A stretch of 64,000 nucleotides of DNA, from NCBI GenBank assembly GCA_963666895.2, contig CAXXNS010000008.1, forward strand, positions 98,039 to 162,038, in the 5' to 3' direction. The notes beneath the pieces were generated by a model. It saw nothing but the letters and a program-made list of their open reading frames with translations, ran no database searches and was not told the origin of the DNA. Positions 33,155 through 41,873 of the stretch are shown piece by piece; position 1 is the stretch's first letter; the number at the start of each line of letters is the position of its first letter. Made by a program: the position numbers and the translations under genes. The stretch is from G963666895 sp963666895. GTDB lineage: Bacteria > Desulfobacterota > Desulfovibrionia > Desulfovibrionales > Desulfovibrionaceae.

Positions 33155-33517
33155 ATGGAAGAGAAGCATCCCGTCCGGCTGGGCATCAAGTTGTGGATCG
33201 AATCCGACTCCGGGGCGCTGCTCGGGCCGGGCCGCCTGGCCCTGCTGGAGGGCGTGCGTCGCCTGGGCTCCCTGAACAAGGCCGCGGCCGAAATGCGCAT
33301 GTCCTACCGCAAGGCCTGGGGAAGGCTCAAGGACGCCGAATCCCGTCTGGGCAAATCCCTGGTGGAGGCCGGAGGCGGCCGCAAGGGATATGAGCTCACC
33401 GAGCTCGGCCACCGGCTGGTGGACGAGTACCTGGCCTGGAGGCAGGAGGTGGAGACCTTCGCCCTGGAGCGGGCCCGAGCGCACTTCCCCTGGGCCGTGG
33501 ACGACGAACCCCTCTGA
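33155..33517 (+). CDS. ModE-like winged-helix DNA-binding protein without molybdate-binding domain
   Basis: 120 residues corresponding to the N-terminal DNA-binding half of ModE: LGPGRLALLEGVRRLGSLNKAAAEMRMSYRKAWGRL-type helix-turn-helix (about residues 22-58) and the wing GGGRKGYELTELGHRLV. The C-terminal molbindin domains are absent, as in many delta- and epsilonproteobacterial regulators, so the signal it senses is unclear. No Shine-Dalgarno precedes the ATG; TTGCTC, a 17-base gap and TATGGT end within a few bases of the start, so a leaderless transcript is possible. It is convergent with cbiO. Confidence 0.8.
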   Translation: MEEKHPVRLGIKLWIESDSGALLGPGRLALLEGVRRLGSLNKAAAEMRMSYRKAWGRLKDAESRLGKSLVEAGGGRKGYELTELGHRLVDEYLAWRQEVETFALERARAHFPWAVDDEPL

Positions 33518-33532
33518 TCGCCCGGTCTTTCC

Positions 33533-34291
33533 CTAAGATTTGTTGAATCGCGACGGCGAGTGGCAGTGGTCCGCGTCGCCGCCCTCGTGGGCGTGCTCGT
33601 GGGTGTGGACCACGGCCTCGCCCGGGACGATCCTGCCCTGGCGCATGACCAGGATTTCGTCCGTGGTCTTGGACAGGAAGTCCGGCTCGTGGGACACGGC
33701 CAGCACGGCCACGCCCTTGCCGTTGAGGTTGTTGAGCACCTCGATGATCCGTTTGCGCGTGTCCTGGTCCAGGCCGTTGGTGGGCTCGTCCAGGAGCAGG
33801 GCCTCGGGCCGCATGGACAGCACCGTGGCCAGGGAGACCAGCTTCTTTTCCCCGCCCGACAGCCGGTAGGGCGGCCGGTCCTCGTATCCCTGAAGCCCCA
33901 GGTCGGCCAGCACGGACAGGGCCAGTTCCTTGGCCTCCTTGGCCGAAAGTCCCTGGTTGAGCGGGCCGAAGGCCACGTCCTCCAGCACGGTGGGGCAGAA
34001 GAGCTGGTCGTCCGCGTTCTGGAACAAAAAGCCCAGGCGCAGGCGCTGCTTCTCGAAATCCTTTGGTTTTTCCATCGCCTGGCCGAACAGGCGCACCTCG
34101 CCCTTGGTGACGGGGATCAGGCCCATGGCCGCGTGGAGCAGGGTGGTCTTGCCCGCGCCGTTGGGGCCGACCAGGCCGATGCGCTGGCCCGGGTTCAGGA
34201 CCAGGTCCGCGCCGGACAGGACCTCGCCCCGGCCGGGGTGGTCGGCGTGCACGTTGCACAGCTCGAGCACGGGAACCGTCGAATCTACCAC
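33533..34291 (-). CDS. cbiO: Energy-coupling ABC ATPase, cobalt/nickel type (CbiO/NikO)
   Basis: 252-residue ATPase of an ECF-type metal transporter. Walker A GPNGAGKTTLL (about residue 42), Q-loop FLFQNADDQLFCPTV (the ADDQ is typical of ECF ATPases), signature RLSGGEKKLVSLATVL, and Walker B LLLDEPTNGLD. The C-terminus ends in a His-rich tail (HTHEHAHEGGDADHCH), suggesting that the ATPase binds Ni or Co. GTG at 34291 has GGAGG six bases upstream and overlaps cbiQ by 7 bases. It is the last gene of the operon. Confidence 0.9.
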   Translation of the reverse strand: MVDSTVPVLELCNVHADHPGRGEVLSGADLVLNPGQRIGLVGPNGAGKTTLLHAAMGLIPVTKGEVRLFGQAMEKPKDFEKQRLRLGFLFQNADDQLFCPTVLEDVAFGPLNQGLSAKEAKELALSVLADLGLQGYEDRPPYRLSGGEKKLVSLATVLSMRPEALLLDEPTNGLDQDTRKRIIEVLNNLNGKGVAVLAVSHEPDFLSKTTDEILVMRQGRIVPGEAVVHTHEHAHEGGDADHCHSPSRFNKS

Positions 34292-35058
34292 AATCCGCCT
34301 CCGGACAGCAGGTCGAGGGTGATGATGCCTGCGCCGCAGCACAGGGCCAGGGCCAGGAACACGCGGTCGCCCGGGCCGGAGCGGAACCGGGCCAGGGAGT
34401 GGAACTTCCCGGCGAATCCCCGGCAGAGCATGGCCTTGTAGACCCGCTCCGAGCGGTCCCAGCTGCGGACCAGGAGCATGCCCACCAGGTAGGCGTAGGT
34501 CTTGTAGGTGTGCAGGCTGGTGCGCGGGGAAAAGCCCCGGGCGCGCACGGACCTGAGCTGTCTATGGTGCTCCTCGTCCAGCACGTGCAAATAGCGGAAG
34601 GTGAACAGGAGGATGTGGCAGAGCTTTTCCGGCACCTTGAGCCCCTGCAGGGCCCGGCCCAGGGCGTGCATGGGCATGGTGGCCGTCAGCGCCAGGAGGA
34701 TCAGCAGGATGGCCGAGGCCTTGAGGCTGACCAGCAGGGCCAGGCGAGCGCCCTCGGCCGTGGCCGTGAGCGGCCCCAACTCGAACAGGGTTTGGCCGGG
34801 CACGCTGAAGGGCAAAAAGACCCAGAACAGGGCCACGAACAGGATGGGGCCCTTGAGACGGTGCAGGGTCGGCCCCAGGGGCAGCCGGGCCATCAGCACC
34901 AGGGCAACGCCCAGGCCCAGGGCCAGCAGTCCGCTTTGGTTGGTGGAGGCCAGGGCCGCGGGCAGGACCAGGAGCAGGGCTCCGGCCAGCCGGAACCGGG
35001 GGTCCAGGCGGTGTATGGGGGAGTCGCCCTCGGCGAAGCGTTCCACGAGATCGGTCAC
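34285..35058 (-). CDS. cbiQ: Energy-coupling transmembrane protein (CbiQ/NikQ)
   Basis: 257 residues, five to six membrane helices. The coupling motif of ECF T-components is present as SVRARGFSP (about 170) and KAMLCRGFAGKF (about 216). SPIHRLDPRFRL near the N-terminus is typical of CbiQ. It couples the CbiO ATPase to a substrate-capture (S) component. No CbiM/NikM S-component is encoded in the window, so its partner must be elsewhere. The start is GTG, without a good Shine-Dalgarno. It follows the HD-domain gene by 43 bases. Confidence 0.9.
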   Translation of the reverse strand: MTDLVERFAEGDSPIHRLDPRFRLAGALLLVLPAALASTNQSGLLALGLGVALVLMARLPLGPTLHRLKGPILFVALFWVFLPFSVPGQTLFELGPLTATAEGARLALLVSLKASAILLILLALTATMPMHALGRALQGLKVPEKLCHILLFTFRYLHVLDEEHHRQLRSVRARGFSPRTSLHTYKTYAYLVGMLLVRSWDRSERVYKAMLCRGFAGKFHSLARFRSGPGDRVFLALALCCGAGIITLDLLSGGGLW

Positions 35059-35101
35059 CCGGGAGAGGTGACACAGAAGCTGGGAAAGTGCAACGGCCGG
35101 G

Positions 35102-35656
35102 CTACCCCAGCCCCACCTGACCCTTGATCCCGTCGATGGCCTGGATGGCGATGGTGAAGAAGTCGCCCGCTTCCAGGCCGATCTTCTCGTATTCGCGGAT
35201 GCGTTCGCGGTCCACGCTGGCCGCGAAGGCCTTTTCCTTCATCTTCTTTTTCAGGCTCTTGGCCTTCATGCCCTCCATGCCCGTGGGTCTCACCAGGGCG
35301 TTGGCGTGCACCAGCCCGGTGACCGACTCACCGGCCCGCAGGGCGAAGTCGAACTGGGATTCGGCCTTGACTCCGGTGCACTCCTCGTTGTGGGCCTTGA
35401 TGGCGTACAGGGCCTCCTCGGGCAGCCGGCCGTCCAGCATTTCGGCCGTGTCCAGGCCGTGGCGGGCCGTATTGTCCTTGGTCTTGGAGTAGTCCAGGTC
35501 GTGGAGCAGGCCGGTGACGCCCCAGAGCTCCGGGTCGCCTCCCAGCTTTTCGGCCAGGCCGCGCATGACCGCCTCGGCCTCCAGGGCGTGGTGGATCAGG
35601 TGCTGCTCGGAGTTGTGCTCCAGGAGCAGGGCGTAGGCGTCTTGTCGGCTGATCAC
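35102..35656 (-). CDS. HD-domain phosphohydrolase-like protein
   Basis: 184-residue single HD domain of the HDIG group. Metal ligands appear in HHALEAEAVM (first His), LLHDLDYSK (HD pair, about residue 51), HGLDTAEML and AIKAHNEE. Members hydrolyse nucleotides or nucleic acids, often with unknown substrates. GTG start overlaps the dppF stop (GTGA), which places it within the dppD-dppF-HD-cbiQ-cbiO operon. AAGGAGA lies just upstream. Confidence 0.85.
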   Translation of the reverse strand: MISRQDAYALLLEHNSEQHLIHHALEAEAVMRGLAEKLGGDPELWGVTGLLHDLDYSKTKDNTARHGLDTAEMLDGRLPEEALYAIKAHNEECTGVKAESQFDFALRAGESVTGLVHANALVRPTGMEGMKAKSLKKKMKEKAFAASVDRERIREYEKIGLEAGDFFTIAIQAIDGIKGQVGLG

Positions 35657-36630
35657 GATGCTTCTCCTTGGTCTTGCGAATTCTGGTGCAGCCAGCAGGC
35701 CGCGTGAAGCCCGGGCCGGACTTCGAGGAGCGCGGGCTCCTGCCTTGAGCAGATGTCCATGACCCGGGGGCAGCGCGGGTGGAACCGGCAGCCTTGCGGC
35801 GGGTTCAGCGGGCTGGGCGGGTCGCCGGTGATGTTGCTGCGCGCGCCCGGGTCATCCGGGTCGGGCCGGGGCACGGCGTCCAGCAGGGCCTGAGTGTAGG
35901 GGTGCAGCGGTTGACTGAACAGGGCGGCGGCCGGGGACAGCTCCACCACCCGGCCCAGGTACATGACCGCCACCCGGTCGCACAAATGGCCGACCACGGA
36001 CAGGTCGTGGGTGATGAACAGATAGGTCAGGCCGAAGCGGTCCTGGAGGTCTTTGAGCAGGTTGAGCACCTGGGCCCGGATGGACACGTCCAGGGCGGAC
36101 ACGGGCTCGTCGCAGACCACCAGCTTCGGCTCCAGGGCCAGGGCCCGGGCAATGGCCACGCGCTGGCGCTGGCCCCCGGAAAATTCGTGCGGATAGCGGC
36201 CCGCGTGCTCGGGCCGAAGACCGACCAGCCGCAGCAGTTCGGCCGCCTTGTCCCGCCGCTGTTTGCGGTCGCCCTGGTTGTGGATGGCCAGGGGTTCGGC
36301 CACGATGGAGCCCACCTTCTGGCGTGGGTCCAGGGAGGAGTAGGGGTCCTGGAACACCATCTGGATGCGCCGGGACAGGTCGCGGCCGTCCCAGTCGTCC
36401 AGGGGCTTGTCCTGGAACGCGATGGAGCCCGCGTCCGGCCGCTCCAGCCGCAGCACCAGCCGGGCCAGGGTGGACTTGCCGCACCCGGACTCGCCCACCA
36501 GGCCCAGGGTCTCGCCCTGGTTCACGGCCAGGTCCACCCCGTCCACGGCCCGCACCAGCCCGGCCCGCGTGCCGAGCACGCCCCGGGTCACGGGGTAGTG
36601 GCGTTTGACGTTGTCCAGGGTGAGCAGCAT
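35653..36630 (-). CDS. Oligopeptide/dipeptide/nickel-type ABC transporter ATPase (DppF/OppF/NikE family)
   Basis: 325 residues. Walker A GESGCGKSTLAR, Q-loop MVFQDPYSSLDPRQKV (hallmark of OppF-type), signature FSGGQRQRVAIARAL and Walker B VVCDEPVSALD. The C-terminal oligopeptide/dipeptide domain holds the cysteines CRFHPRCP, DIC and ACW that bind an iron-sulfur cluster in some relatives. It is paired with a DppD-type ATPase 8 bases upstream. No permease or binding protein is nearby, so peptide and nickel both remain possible substrates. Confidence 0.9.
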   Translation of the reverse strand: MLLTLDNVKRHYPVTRGVLGTRAGLVRAVDGVDLAVNQGETLGLVGESGCGKSTLARLVLRLERPDAGSIAFQDKPLDDWDGRDLSRRIQMVFQDPYSSLDPRQKVGSIVAEPLAIHNQGDRKQRRDKAAELLRLVGLRPEHAGRYPHEFSGGQRQRVAIARALALEPKLVVCDEPVSALDVSIRAQVLNLLKDLQDRFGLTYLFITHDLSVVGHLCDRVAVMYLGRVVELSPAAALFSQPLHPYTQALLDAVPRPDPDDPGARSNITGDPPSPLNPPQGCRFHPRCPRVMDICSRQEPALLEVRPGLHAACWLHQNSQDQGEAS

Positions 36631-36638
36631 GTCCTTTC

Positions 36639-37646
36639 CTATTGATGGAGCCAGCAGCGGGCCTTGCGTTCCCCGCCCAGGTCGAACTCGGGCGGTTCCG
36701 CCTGGAGACAGGGCTCGAAGGCCTTGGGGCAGCGGGGGTGGAACCGGCAGCCCTGGGGCAGGTGGAAGATGGAGGGCACCAGGCCGGGGATGGGAATCAG
36801 TTCCCGCACCCCGGGCCGGGGCAGGGAGGCCAGCAGCCCCTGGGTGTAGGGGTGGGCCGGGTCCTTGAACAAATCGCGCACCGGGGCGCGCTCCACGATC
36901 TGCCCGGCGTACATGACCGCGGCCCGTCGGCAGAGCCGGGCCACCACGCCCAGATCGTGGGTGATGAGCAGGCCGCCGCCGGACAGGCGTTCACGCAGGG
37001 ATTCCAGCAGATCCAGGATCTGGGCCTGGATGGTCACGTCCAGGGCCGTGGTCGGCTCGTCCGCGAACAGGAGCACGGGGTCGCAGGACAGGGCCATGGC
37101 GATGACCACGCGCTGGCGCATGCCCCCGGACATCTCGTGGGGGTAGCTCTTGGCCCGGGTTTCCGGGTTGGGGATGCCCACCAGGGCCAGGGTTTCCACG
37201 GCCCGGTCCCAGGCCTCGCGGTCCGTGGCTCCCTTGTGGCGGCGCACGGCCTCTGCGATCTGCTCGCCCACCCGGAAGACCGGGTTGAGCGCGGTCATGG
37301 GCTCCTGGAAGATCATGGCGATGCGGTTGCCGCGGATGCGCTGCAGAGACTTCTCGTTCAGGGAGAGGAGGTCCCGGGCCGCGTCGTCCGTGTCCTTGAA
37401 AAATGCCTGCCCGGCAGTCACCCGGCCGGGCGGGTCGGGCACCAGGCCCAGCACGGACAGGGCCAGCACGGTCTTGCCGCACCCGGACTCGCCCACCAGG
37501 CCCAGGGTTTCGCCTTGCCCAATGGACAGGTCCACGCTATCAACCGCGTGGGCCACGCCTTCGGCAGAGGCGAAGCCGGTGGTCAGGCCCCGGATATCGA
37601 GAATGGTGTCGAGGATGGTGTCGAGAATGGTGTCGGTGTCTGGCAT
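36639..37646 (-). CDS. Oligopeptide/dipeptide/nickel-type ABC transporter ATPase (DppD/OppD/NikD family)
   Basis: 335 residues. Walker A GESGCGKTVLALS, Q-loop MIFQEPMTALNPVFRV (OppD-type), signature MSGGMRQRVVIAMAL, Walker B LLFADEPTTALD, and the C-terminal CRFHPRCP/CLQAE/CW cysteine set. The N-terminus carries a TILD repeat (three units) from a 12-base tandem repeat at 37597-37632. AAAGGAA lies eight bases before the ATG at 37646. First gene of the operon, divergent from trmFO across 47 bases. Confidence 0.9.
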   Translation of the reverse strand: MPDTDTILDTILDTILDIRGLTTGFASAEGVAHAVDSVDLSIGQGETLGLVGESGCGKTVLALSVLGLVPDPPGRVTAGQAFFKDTDDAARDLLSLNEKSLQRIRGNRIAMIFQEPMTALNPVFRVGEQIAEAVRRHKGATDREAWDRAVETLALVGIPNPETRAKSYPHEMSGGMRQRVVIAMALSCDPVLLFADEPTTALDVTIQAQILDLLESLRERLSGGGLLITHDLGVVARLCRRAAVMYAGQIVERAPVRDLFKDPAHPYTQGLLASLPRPGVRELIPIPGLVPSIFHLPQGCRFHPRCPKAFEPCLQAEPPEFDLGGERKARCWLHQ

Positions 37647-37693
37647 CTGGCGAATTCCTTTGGAATAGATAGAGCAAAAGGGCGCGGGAGACA

Positions 37694-39055
37694 ATGGCGG
37701 AACCGAACAACAGGCCCTGGGCGGCCATCGTGGGCGGCGGCCTGGCCGGGTGCGAATGCGCCTGGAAGCTGGCCGAGTCCGGCGTTTTCGTGCGCCTGTT
37801 CGAGATGAAGCCGGACCGTTGTTCCGAGGCCCACTCCAGCCCGGACCTGGCCGAGCTGGTCTGCTCCAACTCTTTGCGCTCGGACGAGCCCGAAACCGCG
37901 GTCGGCCTGCTCAAGCAGGAGATGCGCGGGCTGGGCAGCCTGGTCATGGACGCGGCCGAGGCCACCCGCGTGCCGGCCGGCAAGGCCCTGGCCGTGGACC
38001 GGGAGCGGTTCGCCGCCTGGATCACCGAACGCGTCCAGGGCCATCCCGACATCGAGGTGGTCCGGCGCGAGATCACCGGCCTGGACGATGAGGCGCTCGC
38101 GGGGGCCGAGGCGATCGTCCTGGCCGCCGGGCCCCTGGCCTCGGACGCCCTGTCCAAAGACCTGGCCCGGGTGGTGGGCGACCATCTGTATTTCTACGAC
38201 GCCATCGCTCCCATCGTGGACGCGGCCTCCATCGACAGGAGCGTCGTGTTCCGGGCCTCGCGCTGGCTGCCTGACGAGCCCGGAGACTACCTCAACTGCC
38301 CGCTCAACGAGGAGCAGTACCGGGCCCTGGTGCGCGAGCTCAAGACGGCCCGCCGGGTTCCGGCCCGGGACTTCGAGGACGAGGTCCATTTCGAGGGCTG
38401 TCTGCCCGTGGAGGAGATGGCCGACCGGGGCGACATGACCCTGGCCTTTGGTCCGCTCAAGCCCGTGGGCCTGGACGATCCCCGCACCGGCAGGCGGCCG
38501 TTCGCCGTGATCCAGCTCAGGGCGGAGAATCTGGAGGGCACGGCCTACAACCTGGTCGGGTTCCAGACCAAGCTGGCCTACCCGGAGCAGGAGCGGGTCT
38601 TCCGCATGGTCCCGGGCCTGGAGCAGGCCGAGTTCCTGCGCCTGGGCAGCATGCACCGCAACACCTACGTCAACGCGCCCGAGGTCCTGGACGGACTCCA
38701 GCTCAAGGCCCGGCCCGGGGTGTGGTTGGCCGGGCAGATCACCGGGGTGGAGGGGTACGTGGAGTCCGCGGCCTGCGGGCTTTGGCTGGGGTACGTCCTG
38801 GCCGCGCGCCTGTCCGGGAAGGACCTGCCGCCCCTTCCGGCCGAGACCGCCCTGGGCGGACTCCTGGGCCACCTGGCCGAACCGGCCAAGCGCTTCGTGC
38901 CCTCCAACGTCCACTTCGGCCTACTGCCGCCCGTGCCCGGGGTACGGATCAACGAGAACGGGCGCAGGGTCAAGGTGGGCAAAAGGGAGCGCAAGGCCCT
39001 GTACGCGGCCCGGGCGAGCCAGGCCCTGGCCCGATGGATGAAAAGTTCGTCCTGA
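37694..39055 (+). CDS. trmFO: Folate-dependent tRNA U54 methyltransferase TrmFO
   Basis: Forms m5U54 (ribothymidine) in the T-loop of tRNA using methylenetetrahydrofolate and FAD. 453 residues. The N-terminal FAD-binding motif is AIVGGGLAGCECAWKLAE, followed by VRLFEMKP. Characteristic segments: ELVCSNSLRS, PAGKALAVDRERFA, YLNCPLNEEQY, FEGCLPVEEMADRG and the redox-active region, with VGFQTKLAYPEQERVF and AGQITGVEGYVESAA. GGGAG precedes the ATG. Probably monocistronic; the next gene is 63 bases on. Confidence 0.96.
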   Translation: MAEPNNRPWAAIVGGGLAGCECAWKLAESGVFVRLFEMKPDRCSEAHSSPDLAELVCSNSLRSDEPETAVGLLKQEMRGLGSLVMDAAEATRVPAGKALAVDRERFAAWITERVQGHPDIEVVRREITGLDDEALAGAEAIVLAAGPLASDALSKDLARVVGDHLYFYDAIAPIVDAASIDRSVVFRASRWLPDEPGDYLNCPLNEEQYRALVRELKTARRVPARDFEDEVHFEGCLPVEEMADRGDMTLAFGPLKPVGLDDPRTGRRPFAVIQLRAENLEGTAYNLVGFQTKLAYPEQERVFRMVPGLEQAEFLRLGSMHRNTYVNAPEVLDGLQLKARPGVWLAGQITGVEGYVESAACGLWLGYVLAARLSGKDLPPLPAETALGGLLGHLAEPAKRFVPSNVHFGLLPPVPGVRINENGRRVKVGKRERKALYAARASQALARWMKSSS

Positions 39056-39118
39056 AATCACCTCAAAGCCTCTCCCTGTCTTGTGCAAACAACCTGATCT
39101 TGTTACGGTTCCTCCCAT

Positions 39119-39532
39119 ATGGAGGAAAAGAGGGGCGTGCGAATCCTGGTTGTGGACGACGAGATGGTGGCCCGGATCAAGGCCGAGGTCCTGCTCAACG
39201 CCTACGGCGCCGTGACCGCGGCCGAGGACGGCCCGTCCGCCCTTCGGCTCTATGCACAGGGGCTGGACCAGGGCGAGCCCTACGGGCTGGTCACGGTGGA
39301 CTACCGCATGCCCGGCATGGACGGCCCGACCCTGGTCAAGACGCTGCGCGAGCTGGAAGAGGAGCGCGGCGCGGAACCGGCCAAGGTGCTCATGATCACG
39401 GCCCTGGACGACATGAAGAGCATGAGCACGGCCTTTTGGGAGGGCTGCCAGGGCTACCTGGTCAAGCCCCTGACCCCTCTGTCCCTGGAGCAGGCATTGG
39501 ACCGCATGTATCTCACCCCCCTGGAGAAATGA
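39119..39532 (+). CDS. Single-domain response regulator
   Basis: 137-residue CheY-like receiver. Acidic pocket VVDDE (Asp12-Asp13), phosphoacceptor Asp in VTVDYRMPGMDG (about residue 58), Thr in MITALDD and Lys in YLVKPLTP (about 117) are all intact. There is no output domain, so it acts by binding a partner. The ATG has no Shine-Dalgarno. It overlaps the pseudo-receiver/TPR gene by ATGA, so the two are made together. Confidence 0.92.
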   Translation: MEEKRGVRILVVDDEMVARIKAEVLLNAYGAVTAAEDGPSALRLYAQGLDQGEPYGLVTVDYRMPGMDGPTLVKTLRELEEERGAEPAKVLMITALDDMKSMSTAFWEGCQGYLVKPLTPLSLEQALDRMYLTPLEK

Positions 39533-40875
39533 TGACGCCGCTGCCCTCGGCCGACGACATCGTCCGCGAATTCTTCCTGGAGAAGGACGGCGAGGTGGTC
39601 CTGCTCAGCGAGGACGATTTCTTCGCCAAGACCCTGCGTTCCGTGGTGCTCAAGACCCTGGGCGTGTCCGGCCCGGTGGTCCGCCAGCTCTATTCCTTTG
39701 AGTCGGCGCTCAAGATGCTCATGGAGAAGAACCGCAACCAGGAGCTGGCCCTGGCCCTGGTGGAGCGCAAGGTGGCCTTCCGCTCCAGCGCGGAGTTCAT
39801 CATCGCCCTGCGCGGCAGCTCGCCCTCGGTGCGCATCATGCTGCTCACGGACGAGGCCGACGTGAACATGTCCGCCTTCATGCACGAGGCCGGAGTGGAC
39901 TCCATCCTGACCAAGCCCGCCTCCACCAACGACATCGTGGAGAAGCTGGCCTACCTGGTCCGGCCGCCCGAGAAGATCCGCAAGCTCATGGAGGAGGGCC
40001 GCCGCATGCTGGCCAAGGGGCGCACCGACCGCGTCCTGGAGCTGTCCGACAAGATCCTGGAGCTCAAGCCCGGCAGCCCGGCCGCGCTCATGCTCCGGGG
40101 CGAGGCCCTGCTGGCCCGTGACGAGCACGAACTGGCCGTGGAGTCCTTTACCAAGGCTCACGAGAGTTCGCCCATGTACCTGGAGCCGCTCAAGCTGCTG
40201 GTGGAGGCGTACCGGGGCGTGGACGAGGACAAGCAGCTTCATTACCTCAAGAAGCTGGACAAGATCAGTCCGCTGAACATCCGGCGCAAATACGACATCG
40301 GCCGGTTGCTCATCCGGGGCGGCGACCCGGAAAAGGCCGAGAAATATTTCGATGCCGCCCTGGAGCGGGCCGTTCAGGAGTCCATGAGCATCATCGAGAA
40401 CGTGGCCCTGGACATCGTGGATTCCCTGCCCGAGCAGTCCGCGGAGATGGCCGAGAAGTACCTGAACCGGCTGTTGCAGTTCAAGTCCAACGACCTGAGC
40501 AGCGAGGACATCGGCCTGTTCAACCGCCGCGGCATGACCCTGCGCCGCCAGGGCAAGTGGAAGGAGGCCATCGACAACTACCAGGCGGCCCTGGACCTGG
40601 CCCCGGAGGACGAGGGCCTGCACTACAACATGGGCCTGGCCTGGGTGGACGGCCGCGAATTCCGCAAGGCCGCGCAATGCTTCGACGAGGCCCTGCGCAT
40701 CAATCCCAAGCTCGAGGACCAGTCCAGGAACGTGGCCCTGAATCTGGCCCAGGGATACGAGGAGGCCGGACAGCGGGCCCGGGCCAGGGAAATCTACAAG
40801 CGCCTTCTGGCCAGGAACAAGCACGACGTGGAGGCCAAGGACGCCATGAAGCGTCTGGGCGCCCCTGTCCCTTGA
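39529..40875 (+). CDS. Pseudo-receiver plus TPR protein
   Basis: 448 residues. The first 130 resemble a receiver (VVLLSEDDFFAKTLRSVVLKT, then TKPASTNDIVEKL with the conserved Lys), but the strand that should carry the phosphoacceptor reads LALVERKVAF, with Glu at the Asp position. It is therefore likely not phosphorylated, or locked in a phosphomimic state. The rest is a TPR array (about 150-440) with canonical repeats such as ALMLRGEALLARDEHELAVE and EAIDNYQAALDLAPEDEGLH. Translationally coupled to the intact receiver upstream, so the two may form a signalling pair scaffolded by the TPR. Confidence 0.83.
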   Translation: MMTPLPSADDIVREFFLEKDGEVVLLSEDDFFAKTLRSVVLKTLGVSGPVVRQLYSFESALKMLMEKNRNQELALALVERKVAFRSSAEFIIALRGSSPSVRIMLLTDEADVNMSAFMHEAGVDSILTKPASTNDIVEKLAYLVRPPEKIRKLMEEGRRMLAKGRTDRVLELSDKILELKPGSPAALMLRGEALLARDEHELAVESFTKAHESSPMYLEPLKLLVEAYRGVDEDKQLHYLKKLDKISPLNIRRKYDIGRLLIRGGDPEKAEKYFDAALERAVQESMSIIENVALDIVDSLPEQSAEMAEKYLNRLLQFKSNDLSSEDIGLFNRRGMTLRRQGKWKEAIDNYQAALDLAPEDEGLHYNMGLAWVDGREFRKAAQCFDEALRINPKLEDQSRNVALNLAQGYEEAGQRARAREIYKRLLARNKHDVEAKDAMKRLGAPVP

Positions 40876-40928
40876 CCGGGACGGGCGGCTGCCCTAGTGT
40901 TATGCATGCGGGGGCATGAGGGCTTTTC

Positions 40929-41810
40929 ATGCGACGGACGGACCGGGAACCGCAGGACAACGAGCAATTTTCCCATTCCCCGGACGCCATCCCGGGCGGC
41001 CTGCGGTGCGCTTTCTCGGAAAAGCGGACCATCCGTATCGGGGCCGGGACCACGGCCAGGAAACAGGAAATCAACGTCTTCTGGTACGTGGAGCAGATTG
41101 GGGCGGACAACTTCGCCCTGTGGGCCCTGAACCCCAACTACGTGCCCACGGGCGAGCGCAAGATCCTGACCAAGGACGAACTGCTCCAGTCCTTCCACCC
41201 CGAGCTCCAGTACTACAACAAGAACGTGTACCCGGCCGTGTACGAAATGACCGGGGCCGTGCATCGGGGCGACGAACTGCGGAGGGTGGCCAAGTTCGAG
41301 CAGGCGGCCGAGCAGTACGACCAGGCCCTCAAACTGGACGAGGAGAACGTGCGGGCCGTGTTCGGCCTGGGCCTGACCCACTTGCAGCGCAGGGATACGG
41401 ACAAGGCCATGCACGTGTTCCGGGACCTCATCGACCTCAAGGCGGCCTTCGAACCCCAGCACAAACACCTGTTCAACGAGATGGGCATCGCGCTGCGCAA
41501 GAACAGCCTGAGCGACGAGGCCGTCTCCCTGTACGAGCGGGCCCTGGAATTCACCAAGGACGACGACCATCTGTACTTCAACTTGGCCCGGGCCCACTAT
41601 GAAAAGGGCGACTGGATCGGCATGGCCAAGTACCTGGAGTCCTGCCTGGACGCCAACCCGGGCCTGGAGGAGGCCCAGGATCTGGGCGACCTGGGCCTGC
41701 GCCTGGCCGAGAACCCCAACCTGGCCAAGAAGTACGGCAAGCCGTTCGTTCCCGACGGAGCCCGGGAGCGGCTGCTCAGCCTGATGGACAAGGTCCACAG
41801 GGACGATTGA
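40929..41810 (+). CDS. TPR protein
   Basis: 293 residues. An N-terminal segment of about 95 residues (IGAGTTARKQEINVFWYVEQ, then LNPNYVPTGERKIL) precedes at least three TPR repeats (QAAEQYDQALKLDEENVRAV, EAVSLYERALEFTKDDDHLY, MAKYLESCLDANPGLEEAQD). No signal peptide. Function unknown. It follows the pseudo-receiver/TPR gene by 53 bases, with MRRTDREP as the likely start; a later start is possible because the first 20 residues are low-complexity. Confidence 0.78.
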   Translation: MRRTDREPQDNEQFSHSPDAIPGGLRCAFSEKRTIRIGAGTTARKQEINVFWYVEQIGADNFALWALNPNYVPTGERKILTKDELLQSFHPELQYYNKNVYPAVYEMTGAVHRGDELRRVAKFEQAAEQYDQALKLDEENVRAVFGLGLTHLQRRDTDKAMHVFRDLIDLKAAFEPQHKHLFNEMGIALRKNSLSDEAVSLYERALEFTKDDDHLYFNLARAHYEKGDWIGMAKYLESCLDANPGLEEAQDLGDLGLRLAENPNLAKKYGKPFVPDGARERLLSLMDKVHRDD

Positions 41811-41873
41811 CCCTTTCCGGTTCTTGATTCCGGTCCCTGTTTGGGCCATGCTGTCCGATCGGAGGATCGCGTC

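Noticed and set aside
41811..41873. SAM or cobalamin riboswitch upstream of the MetY-like gene
   Set aside because: The 63-base gap is too short and lacks the conserved cores of these riboswitches.
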